Shown: positions 55,501 through 64,000 of the stretch, in pieces
How positions within the stretch are numbered: the stretch's first letter is position 1
Layout of the letters: every line of letters begins with the position of its first letter
The notes under the pieces: model-generated
Databases searched by the model: none
Seen by the model: the letters and a program-made list of their open reading frames with translations, nothing else
Told to the model about the DNA's origin: nothing
Assembly: GCA_018697195.1 (NCBI GenBank)
Contig: JAGMWU010000053.1
Location: forward strand, 410,274-474,273
DNA: 64,000 nucleotides
Direction: 5' to 3'
Source: Certhia americana
Lineage: Eukaryota; Chordata; Aves; Passeriformes; Certhiidae
Position numbers and translations under genes: made by a program

Positions 55501-58500
55501 GAAATTCAATCCGAAGTTTTCTTTGCTAGACTCGAGGGGTGTCTTGTGTGTTGCTGCCTCAACTGAGAGTTCCAAGGCTGGCAATGGAGAGGAAAATTAA
55601 ATTTTAGCAGAGAGAAAGTGAGGCCTTGCTACCAAGCAGCACTGAGCTGCAGCGTTTTATCTTGAAGTCTTAGATTGGCCAAACTTGAGTTGCACTGAGG
55701 TCTGACAGAAAAATCCAAACATAGCAGAACATTCATTTTTTGGGATGCTGCACATTGGGGAAAAAAAAGCTGGAGGTCTGTTTAGCTCTAGATGGTTGAA
55801 GTTGTGCTGAGCAGTTCACATTTAATTTTCTGATTTTTTTAATACTGAGAACACCTTAATTTTTAATAACAATGTAATTTTCAACAACTCCTTAATATTG
55901 AAGAACATCTTAATATTGAATAACCCCTTAAAGCCATCGATGAGTAGAGGACAGGATGTCTGAATAGCCTAACTCAGAGTCTGGTGATTCAGCTTAATCA
56001 TAGATTTTTTTGTGCTCTGACAGAGCAGAATTGGAGAGATTCTGAGTGTGCCAAGGCAAAGTGAGTGTGGATGCTGGGAAGAGGTCTGATCCACGTACTG
56101 TGCACTGAGAATTCCTGCAGTCGGTAGCTGCTCCCCAGCCACAGCCCTGTGGGGTTGGAGGTCCTGTCCTGGAAAGTCCTTTCAACCACGGCCCTGTTGA
56201 TGCTGGGATCGGGCTGGAAGAAGCACTGGCAGTCAGCCACTATGGATCCAGGCCTGTGGGCAGAGGGACAGAGATTTGGAGATAAATAGGATGGGCAGGA
56301 AGCTCCATGTGGGAAGGAGTTTCCTGAAGGGTTCCTGCTGTTCTGAAGGTTGAGTGGGTTAGAGTAACGTGGTGGAGTAATGGTGTGGAATAGAGTGGTT
56401 GGGGCCTTTCCTTTGGACAGGGCCAGGAATTAAAATTTTACCTCTTCTCTGGACAAATTTAGGTTGTATTGCATGAATGCAATGAAAGAGCAGCACTTTT
56501 AGGTTTTTAAAAGCTTTGGTCCTGTGGGAGGGTCCCTTGTCCAAGCCTCATTCCATCCTGAGCAGGACACCACAGCTCCCTTTTAAAATCTAGAGGAGTT
56601 CAGGTTGAGAGGCATGCAGATGTCACAGGATCATGATTTCCCAGTAAAAGGATGGAATCTCTAATTCCTGGGATACTCAGAAACCTGAGAATGCCTTACA
56701 GAAACCCTGACTGAGAAACCCTAGTCCCAAAAAATTCAAACTGACTAGTTCTGGAAATGCCTCCTTGGGGCATCAGTTTCCAGCAGGGGAATGGAAGGGA
56801 GGAATTCCACAGGGGCACGTGGCACTCAGCCATGGGGGAGCAGTGCCAGGGTGTAGTAATCTTGAAACAAAATCAGATTTTATCCCAGACCTCAGCCCGG
56901 TGATCCTGCAGGTCAGGAACTGGTCCCGCAGGTCGCTCTGACTGAACAAGTGATTCATCTGAAATTAAAATGTCACATTAAATATTAATGAGTTTGGACA
57001 CTGTCAGGGAGGCTTTAAGCCAGCAGGAGGGACTTGAGCTCTGGAGAAACACCAGGGTTATTTTTTGCTGGTTGGGTTTCATGGGGGTTGGGTTTTACTT
57101 TGGAATAGGCACCTTGTGGTGGTGGGGTCTGACTTCCAGCCTGGCAAACATTCCTGCCTTATCCGAGCAAGATGCCAGGGTGGGAGAGCAGTGTCCTGTG
57201 TGACATCCCAGCCTCACAGACCCACAGCTCAAAAGAGAGCAAAGCCCACCCAATCAGGGCCTTATCAGGTTGATAAATTGGATTGGTGCTGAAGAGAAAA
57301 TGTTGGATTCTAGGAATAAATCGTGGATGTGCTGACCAGGGATTTGCCAGCAGGGATTTGGCCTTGGATGCACTTCTGGAGGAAATGCTGAGGGTGTGAC
57401 CATTTAACAGATCAGCTCTGGCATTTTGCAGTCCATGTCTTTGGCTGCAGAGAATTTCATAAGACCACATGGAATCATCACATAGTTGGGGTTGGAAAGG
57501 TCATTAAAGATCCTCCAGTCTCAGTCCCCTGCCATGGGCAGGGATGACACCCACCAGGTAAAACTTCAAACCAAAACTGAATCAAAGAAAGGCCAACCTT
57601 ATCTTTCAGATTCTAGAAATTTTTGTTCCCAAATGTTGAATATTAATTTTTTTATTTTTTTTAAATGCAGGCACAAATCTTTAGTAGTTGCTTCAAAAAC
57701 TGACCAGCCAGACATATTCTCAAATACCTCCTTACCTTGTTGGTGATGCTTTCTACAGCTGCTCTATATTCTGGAGACTGGGAGTCAGGGTTGGTGAGGT
57801 TTTCATTGACTATTCTAAAGCTCAGTCTGTAGCCCAGTTTGACTGCAGTCAAGAGAGGCTTTTTGGTGGCAGCTGCGTCTGTGAGGGTGAAACCTAAATG
57901 AAAAGGGTAGAGTAAATTTTTTTTTACATCTGTTCATATCATAAAAGCAATATAGATCTGTGGAAGCTCTTCCACTCCCACATGTCTCTCCCCTGACAGA
58001 GGAGGCCTTTTCCCAAGTCCTTGTTAAGAAAAAAGGCAAACTGGACTCTTGGTTGTTCTCGCTCTCCAGGTTGTTTATTATTTTCTGATCAGCAATGTCT
58101 GCACACCAGGCTTTACACCAGCCTGGCCTAAGGGAGAAAAGGCACCAAAAAACCTCCAACACACAGAATCAAGGTTCACTTAATTAGATAATTCCCTTAA
58201 TTAAAGATAATTCCCCCAATTCTCACAAAGAACGGACATTATTTCTATTTTCCTACCAATAACCAACTAAATCTCTATTCATGGGACACTGTGGCAAATT
58301 GTGCCCAATGTTCCTGTGTCCCCAACACTGCAGAATGTGGAGGAAATGAAGGAGGAAGAACCCTTAAAACCACAAGGATCCTCCAGCTTGTCTTTATCTA
58401 TTTACCATCCTAAAGAACCCAAAAATCTAAGTTTCTCCCCCTGTGATTAATTCCATATTATGCTATTATCCAATTTACATTCTTGAAAGTTATGCTACAT

Positions 58501-61500
58501 CCCAGAGCCTAGGAAGCCCTTTCCATGGATGAAGGTTAAAAGTAGTGTTTGTCAGAGGGTTTAGATCCTTCAAAGCATGCAGAGGAATATTCTCTGCATT
58601 CTGGGTTCCAGCATAGGTACATCCCTGCTTAGATCGTGCACTGTAACAGTGAAATTCACCAGGAATTTGTCTGATTTAAGGAATGGAAATGCTGCCAGCA
58701 TGGCAATATCCTGTAGGATTGGCTTTGTCATTGTGTCAGACTTAAAGAAAACCAACAAACCAAAGGGCTCATCAGTGCCCAGGAGATCTCAAAACCCAAT
58801 GATCTCCAGGAGATCCCAAAATCCTGTTATTCCCATGGATGCTTACCATCGACGTACAGGCTGCTCCTGTCCAGGCTGTAGTGGCCCAGTTTGGTGACAT
58901 TGTTTGTCATGGTGCTCAGCTCTTGGTAAAGCTTTTCTCTGTCAAACCTGGCCAGGCTGGCATTGTCCTTGTAGCTGCACACAGCGTCCACTTTTGTGTA
59001 ATCCCTGCTCCTTCCAGACCTGAGGACAAATGTCACACACGTCCTTTGGGACACTGCACTGCTGGCAGAACTTCCACCCTCAGTGCCAATGGTCTCCTGC
59101 ATCCTTCACCAGGCTCTCCAGAACTGGGGTGATGACATTTAGATACCAAAATGATTTTACCAGCTAAAACAAATCCTGGCTGCTGTGTTCTGACCTCAGA
59201 ACAGCCATGAATTGAAGATGTGTGAGAGTGGGTAAAGAAATGGTTCATTGCAATTTCAGGAGTATTTTAGGTGTTTTATATTTAGGTACTTTAGTAATTC
59301 AGGCACTTCAAGTATTCTTTCAGATATTTCAGGGAGGGCTCAGAGCAGGGACCAGACTCTGCTCTTTGGTGCTGAGGAATAGGACAAGAGGAGCAAGGCA
59401 GCAACTGATGCCCAGGAAGTTGATGAGCATGAGGAAGAACTTCTTCCTTGTGCAGTGACCAGGCATTGGAACAGATTGTCCAGAAAAGTTGTGGAATCTC
59501 CTCACTGGAGATATTCCAGAGCCATCTGGACACAATCCATGGTGCTCCCTGGGATGACCCTGCTGGAGCAGGGAGGTGACACCAAGTGACCCACTGAGGT
59601 CCCTTCAAACCTGACCCATCCAGTAATTCTGGAATTCCAGCTCTTACCTGAATCTCATGGCTTTACATCCTGTGTACGCAGAGCTTATGCTGCTCCTCTT
59701 GAAAAGAGGGTCAAGCTGTTAAAAAAAAGGATAATTGAGGGCTGGGAATCACATCCTGAGTTTAAAGCAGGTGGATTTAGGTCTCCACCAACACCCAAAA
59801 GGGGCACAAGCAGAGCTAGACTCACATAGTAGTTCATAACTTTCACTGTGGAAAGGAATCTGCGGGAATTTGGGGTATCCAGATCTGCAGTGTAGCGGAG
59901 GTCAGTCAAGGTGAAGTTGAGTGTGAAATTCCTGGATATTGGTTTTGGTGCAGCTGTGGTGCTCCGGGCTGTAATTAAAGGGGAGAGGATTAGGAATACC
60001 CTACAAAAAAAGCTGTTTTCACTTTCAAAACATTCCTAATCCCAGCACCCCTCAAGGCTATTCTGAATAATCTCTTCCCCTCTGATTTTCTCAGGGCATT
60101 GCTCCTTTGAGAGCTTCCCCTGAAATTAATTTGGCAAAATGAATTTGGCAAAATACTTACGGGATCTCTCAAGGGGTTCGTTGTAACCTGGAAAGGAAAT
60201 GCAAGATAAAAGGTTATGTAAGAAAGCATCCATTTTGGAGAATGGAAGTGGAGAGGGGGTGATTAAAAGAATGGCTTGGGAATGAATCATCAGAACCAGG
60301 CCCCAAGGGTGTGAATGTATTAAACAAACAAAGCTTAGGCAGAACTAGGTGCTTTGGAAGAGCAGGGTTACTATGAGAAAATGTCTGTGCCAATGTTTAA
60401 TTAAACACAGTGGGACAGGAATGAGGTGAAATGTTCACAGGTAGGTGAACGATTGAGGTCAAGACTAAAATTAAGTTCACTCTTCAATGTAATATAGGAA
60501 TTATAATCTTCAAGAATGTCAACATGGAAAGATTTTAAATCTTACACTTTCTCTTACACAGAGAAATTATGCAGAAAACTCTAGACATTCTTGTTAAGGT
60601 GACTTTTTTAACATTGAGGTGATCCCTGAGAGTTAAGGTGGTCCCAAACTACACCAGTGCCTGGAGAAGTGGGAAAATCAAACACTCACCATTGACATAG
60701 AGGCTCTTGTTGTCCAGGCTGTAGATTCCCAGCTTGGTGATGCCACTTGTCATTCTCCTCAGCTCTTGGTAAACCTCAGCTGGGTTAAACTTGGGCACCT
60801 GGGAGCCCTTTCTGTAGCTGCAGATGGAGTCCACTCCTGTGCTATCCCTGTTCTTCCCAGGCCTGAGGAATTTAATATCATGGAGCTTCTGTTAGTTCTT
60901 AAAAATATTTCAGGGTTCTTTTGTTTGATTGTTTGTTCATTTGTTCGTTTTGATGTAATTTAAAAACTCTCCAAATAAATCCCACAGCTCTCAGATGAGC
61001 TGCAGAAATCACCGAGATATGGCTTTACAAAGAAAAAGGCTTTGTAAGATAAAGACCATACAAAATGGCATAGAAGCTTTACTATAATGAAAGCAACTAT
61101 TTTCAACTACTACAACTACTGAAAAAGGAGAATAATTATTAAAGTCAAACGTAAGGAAATCCATTTGCTGCAGTTCCAGGCGAATCTCTGTGGGTATTGC
61201 TCACCTGAATCCCGTCACTTTGCAGCCAGTGAAATGGGGCCCAATGCTACTCTTCTGAAGCAGGGAGTCAACCTGGCAAGGAAAAGCCTTTGTGAATACA
61301 GGAACCCCAAAATCCTGGGTGATTTCAGTGAAAAACGACAGGATTTTGGCTTACATAGTGTTTCATTATTTTCTCAGCTGACCGGAATTTACGGGAATTT
61401 GGAGTCTGCAGGTCTGTGGTGAACATGAGGTTGGTTATGGTAAAGTTCAGGGTGAAGTGCTCTATGATTGCTCCTGGGCTTTGTGTGGTGGTTGATTTTA

Positions 61501-64000
61501 CTGCTGATACAAGAGAAGAAAAATGACAATGTTAAAGTAAGAACAGGATCTTCATAAGATGTTGCTGTTACTTGATTTCTTAGAGAAAAAGCCCCTGTGA
61601 ACACGATCCCACCCTTCAGACATTTGCAACGTTGCCAAATCAGCAGGAAAGAAAATCAATTTATGCCTTTAAGTAGCCTTAACCTGTGTTTGGTTTTAAA
61701 TATACTTACAGGATGGACTGTGAGGTTCATTGTAACCTGAAAAACAAATGGAAAATTATTAGGAAAATATTCCAAGAAAGTCCCACCAGGACTAAATACA
61801 GGGGATTTTATTACAAGGTTGTGGTTACTGAATTCAAGACTTTTAACTTGGTGACTGACAAGGTTTTGCCCTCTAATTTTTGTTCTGTGTTTTAAAAGGT
61901 AAATTAAATCTTCTTCATTCTGATTTCAAATTACTCTGTGTCAACACTGAAGGTTGGACTTGCTCTCAGAGGTCTTTTCCAACCGTAATGGTTCCACGAT
62001 TCCAACATAGAATCCCAGAATGGCTTGAGACAGAAAGGGCCTTAAAGACCATCCAGTTCCACCTCTTTGCCCTGGACAGGGAATACTTTAACTAGACTAG
62101 GATGCTCAGAGTTCCTCCCACATGGCCTTAAACACCTCCAGGGACAAGGAATCCACAATTTCATTAGGAAAAATGCCTTAAGAAGGTCTCATTACCATTG
62201 ACATAGAGGCTTTGGCTGTTGAGGCTGTAGTGTCCGAGCCTGGTGATGCCATCGGTCATTTTGCTCAGCTCATGGTAAACGGTTGTTCTGTTGAATTTGG
62301 GACCTGAAGGCTCATCCCTACAGCTGCAAATGGCATCTACTCCTGTGTCATCCCTGTTCTTTGTGGACCTAGGAAATGAGGCATTGTTTCAGTCATCATT
62401 CAGAAATCTATCTTAATTTCTAGAATACAGTCAAAGATGGGGATCAGAAAAACCCCTCAGACATTGCTACCACATAAGAAAATACGCAGAGATGAGTTAA
62501 ATGCTGAGAAGTGGGAATTTTAAGAAGACAGGGAATAGGGGCTTTTCCCATATATGGCTCTTACCTGAATGCCATTACTTTGCAGCCAATGTAAGCTGGG
62601 CCAATGCTGCTCCTTTGGAGTAAAGGATCAACCTGGAAATGGAATAACAAAGTGGAAGTAAGCAAAATGTCCTGGTGAAGGTAAGACATGAGAGATTCTG
62701 AGAGAACTGTGCCCCAGCAGGGCACTGGAAGGTAAGAGATGAGAGATTCTGAGAGAACTGTGCCCCAGCAGGGCACTGTTTGTGAGACTTACATAGTGGT
62801 ACATGACTTTTTCTGTTGACTTGAATCTCCTGGAACTAGGTTTCTGCAGATCTGCAGTGAACTGGAGGTTGGTTATGGTGAAGTTCAGGGTGAAATTCTT
62901 TACTGCTGGTGCCACAGGTTGGGTGCTTTGATCAGCATCTGTGAAGAGTTATTGCTTGAAAATACCATTTGTGTTCAACATCCCAAGAGGAAACACTCTA
63001 GGTAAACTTCCCAGATATTTTAGGTGGCTTCAAGGCTATATAAGCTGTGGTTCCCTAACAGGCTTTTAACAAATTCTCGTAACACTATTTATAGACCAGC
63101 AGTGCTCTTGCTTGATTAATCCAACTTGCTGTTTTGGCTATAGCTAGTTAGAAAAACCTTCCCACCCCTCAATTTCTCTTTAACAGTACTTACATAGTTC
63201 AGGCTGCACTTCATGATGACCTGTGCAGGGAAGGAAAGGGACAGGACTTGAGGAAATGCCTTACAGTTGGGAAGGTTTGGCATAGACTAGAATACAGAAC
63301 ATGCCTGAGAGCTCCTGTGTAAACCTTTCCTAGGTGAGATTGATTTTGGTCCATAAATGCACATTGCCTAGTTGGCAAGGTGCTGCTTTTCTCAGCAGTG
63401 CACAGAATTCTGCCTTTCCTAGGGATGTTTATGGGAATTTACCAGTTCCCTAAATCCAGTTTAGAATCATAGAATGGTTTGGGGTGGAAGGGAACTTCAA
63501 GATTGTTAAGTGCCGACTGCACTGCCATGGCCAAGGAATCATTTAACTTCTACATAAAAAACTTGTGCATGGTTTTGTCAAGTGGTGATAAGTTGGTGAT
63601 AAGCTCTAGTGCTTTACCCTGATCTTGAGAGGTCAAGACCTATATTTTCGGAGACGTTCATAAATAGAATGCTTAAAATAACTATAACAGAGAAAGTATT
63701 CTTAAAAAAGGTTAATTTTACTACATTAAAAAACTGCATAGAACGAGGTAATGTTAGAAATGTATGTAGGGTATATGAGAAGGCACTGTAAACACAGCAA
63801 AAAGAAGATGAGATACACTTGAGAAAAGGAAAAAAATGCAAAAAAAAGAAGAATTACATACTGAATGAATAAGACAATATATGAAAACATGTATGCATAG
63901 AAAATTAAGTATAGGGAAATTAAAGAAATCACGAAAAATAGTCACCGTTGACATAGAGGCTGTCCTTGTTCAGGCTGTAGGGGCCCAGCTGGGTGATGCC
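52466..64000 (-). CDS. MUC16: MUC16 (CA125) transmembrane mucin, 3' part (22 exons)
   Basis: Membrane-tethered mucin of wet epithelia. Exons from 5' to 3' (right to left): 64000-63946, 63220-63194, 62938-62793, 62632-62565, 62368-62196, 61736-61710, 61503-61355, 61272-61205, 60862-60690, 60187-60161, 59968-59826, 59715-59648, 59019-58847, 57893-57736, 56958-56891, 56253-56099, 55577-55414, 55322-55258, 54627-54452, 54352-54308, 53606-53527, 52564-52466. All have AG/GT borders and compatible phases. They total 2,307 nt, giving 768 residues plus stop with no internal stop. Content: one partial and five complete SEA domains, a juxtamembrane segment (GYSPLKTDEPE), a transmembrane helix starting LQFWAIILICL and a tail with LRRK and YQVQQ. 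These last parts align with the human MUC16 C terminus (LPFWAVILIGL, YNVQQ). The gene continues beyond the right edge. Confidence 0.93.
53527..53606 (-). other. MUC16: MUC16 transmembrane exon
   Basis: An 80-nt exon encoding a helix of about 24 hydrophobic residues, from WAIILICLFTLL to a run of leucines ending CFL. It lies between TTTTCAG and GTGAGT. The start matches human MUC16 closely; the later half is more leucine-rich. Confidence 0.92.
54452..55577 (-). other. MUC16: MUC16 SEA module 6 (membrane-proximal)
   Basis: Three exons of 164, 65 and 176 nt. Marks are FGLNFRISNLPYSPELQ, VFRSSHLKDQFVGC and SVCTFTLDPLSG. It aligns with the last human SEA (YLNFTITNLPYSQD). No GSVVV-type autocleavage motif is visible, in line with MUC16 and unlike MUC1. 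Confidence 0.9.
56099..57893 (-). other. MUC16: MUC16 SEA module 5 (divergent)
   Basis: Three exons of 158, 68 and 155 nt; the linker is fused to the first SEA exon. Sequence marks are LSFRIVNENLTNPDSQS, FLTCRITGLR and WLGSSYRLQEFSV. It corresponds to the divergent penultimate SEA of human MUC16 (INFHIVNWNLSNPD, WLGSTYQLVD). Its donors GTCTGG (56,890-56,885) and GTACGT (56,098-56,093) include one non-ideal site. Confidence 0.88.
57478..57555 (-). mobile_element. truncated CR1 LINE 3' end
   Basis: TTGGGGTTGGAAAGGTCATT then AAAGATCCTCCAGTC, the reverse of a CR1 end, in a MUC16 intron. Confidence 0.75.
57959..58613 (-). mobile_element. solo LTR, family A copy 3, in a MUC16 intron
   Basis: It matches 17,326-17,964 in reverse over about 655 bp. 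On the + strand it begins TGTGGAAG and ends TTCCAGCA. Flanks AGATC and TAGGT show no duplication. It is on the same strand as MUC16, so its internal AATAAA-like signal could cause early transcript ends; that is inference. No viral genes adjoin it. Confidence 0.88.
58847..60187 (-). other. MUC16: MUC16 SEA module 4 with linker exon
   Basis: Exons of 27, 143, 68 and 173 nt. The linker reads GYNEPLERSP. The SEA has NFTLNFTLTDLRYTADL, YTGC and AVCSY, and ends SLYVDG. A CR1 copy (59,325-59,640) sits in the intron between the 68-nt and 173-nt exons. Confidence 0.9.
59325..59640 (+). mobile_element. CR1 LINE 3' end in a MUC16 intron
   Basis: It contains GAGCATGAGGAAGAACTTCT and GGAATCTCCTCACTGGAGAT, and ends near ATTCTGGAATTCC. 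It is antisense to MUC16 and belongs to a third CR1 type in the window. Confidence 0.83.
60690..61736 (-). other. MUC16: MUC16 SEA module 3 with linker exon
   Basis: Exons of 27, 149, 68 and 173 nt. The linker reads GYNEPHSPS, matching the human GYNEP linker. The SEA has HFTLNFTITNLMFTTDL and FTGC, and ends KSLYVNG. The 149-nt exon has a double acceptor CAGCAG at 61,501-61,506; either choice keeps the frame. Confidence 0.9.
61950..62165. mobile_element. two CR1 3' ends joined tail to tail
   Basis: A short + strand end (GGTCTTTTCCAACCGTAATG to CACGATTCC, up to about 62,005) is followed directly by a minus strand copy starting ATAGAATCCCAGAATGGCTT. A second element therefore landed at the end of the first. 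Confidence 0.7.
62196..63220 (-). other. MUC16: MUC16 SEA module 2 with linker exon
   Basis: Four exons of 27, 146, 68 and 173 nt. The linker encodes GHHEVQPEL; the SEA starts NFTLNFTITNLQFTADL. The 68-nt exon encodes VDPLLQRSSIGPAYIGC and the last exon ends SLYVNG. Two cysteines about 20 residues apart (IGC and AICS) match the disulphide pair of human MUC16 SEA repeats. N-glycosylation sequons are present in the first strand. Confidence 0.9.
62678..62780. repeat. 51-bp tandem duplication in a MUC16 intron
   Basis: Two near-identical copies of a unit with GAGAGATTCTGAGAGAACTG and TGCCCCAGCAGGGCACTG. They end just before exon 62,793-62,938 as seen on the + strand. Confidence 0.93.
63462..63545 (-). 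mobile_element. truncated CR1 LINE 3' end
   Basis: AGAATCATAGAATGGTTTGG starts a short minus strand CR1 end in the MUC16 intron between module 1 and the next linker exon. Confidence 0.8.
63946..64000 (-). other. MUC16: MUC16 SEA module 1 (partial)
   Basis: Only the end of the third exon of this module is in the window. It encodes GITQLGPYSLNKDSLYVNG, the conserved last strand of the SEA fold. The donor is GTGACT. Confidence 0.85.

Noticed and set aside
17326..58613. Search for retroviral gag, pol or env genes next to the LTRs
   Set aside because: No such frames were found. The LTRs are solo, and the two family B copies face opposite ways, so they do not bound a provirus.

Overview
The window is vertebrate nuclear DNA, almost certainly from a bird and probably a passerine. 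Genes have GT-AG introns and AATAAA signals. The spacer DNA is full of CR1 LINE 3' ends of the avian type and carries solo LTRs. There are two assembly gaps, 10 N inside a poly-A run and 100 N inside an ATCC array.

Left, 1.2-8.9 kb (+): the 3' part of ZAP70, the Syk-family tyrosine kinase of T-cell receptor signalling. Nine exons encode the end of the second SH2 domain, interdomain B and the whole kinase domain. They splice into one open frame of 373 codons plus stop. The 5' exons lie to the left of the window.

Middle, 9-34 kb: no convincing protein gene. It holds CR1 copies, solo LTRs, dispersed repeat pairs, minisatellites and one GC-rich block at about 20.3-20.9 kb that looks like a promoter with a non-coding first exon. 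At 33,988-35,028 (+) a complete single coding exon encodes a 346-aa bZIP protein of the NFIL3/E4BP4 type, most like the gene called NFILZ (NFIL3-like) in mammals. It carries a 9-residue coding repeat. A solo LTR sits directly upstream of the predicted branch point of its splice acceptor.

Right, 35.5-51.9 kb: gene-poor sequence with large tandem arrays (ATCC, 37-bp, GGGACA). From 64.0 to 51.9 kb on the minus strand lies the 3' end of a MUC16 (CA125) orthologue. It has 22 exons encoding six SEA modules (the first partial), a juxtamembrane piece, a transmembrane helix and a 32-residue tail. These exons join into one frame of 768 codons plus stop. The upstream SEA array and mucin region run off the right edge.

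The three genes do not form a functional unit. NFILZ and MUC16 are neighbours in human 19p13.2 as I recall, so their pairing here looks like old synteny; ZAP70 is on human chromosome 2. Nothing in the window looks like a new enzyme system. The most interesting signals are the bird MUC16 exon cassette, the LTR at the NFILZ acceptor, the coding minisatellite, the tandem splice donors in ZAP70 and a GATA-motif minisatellite downstream of ZAP70.
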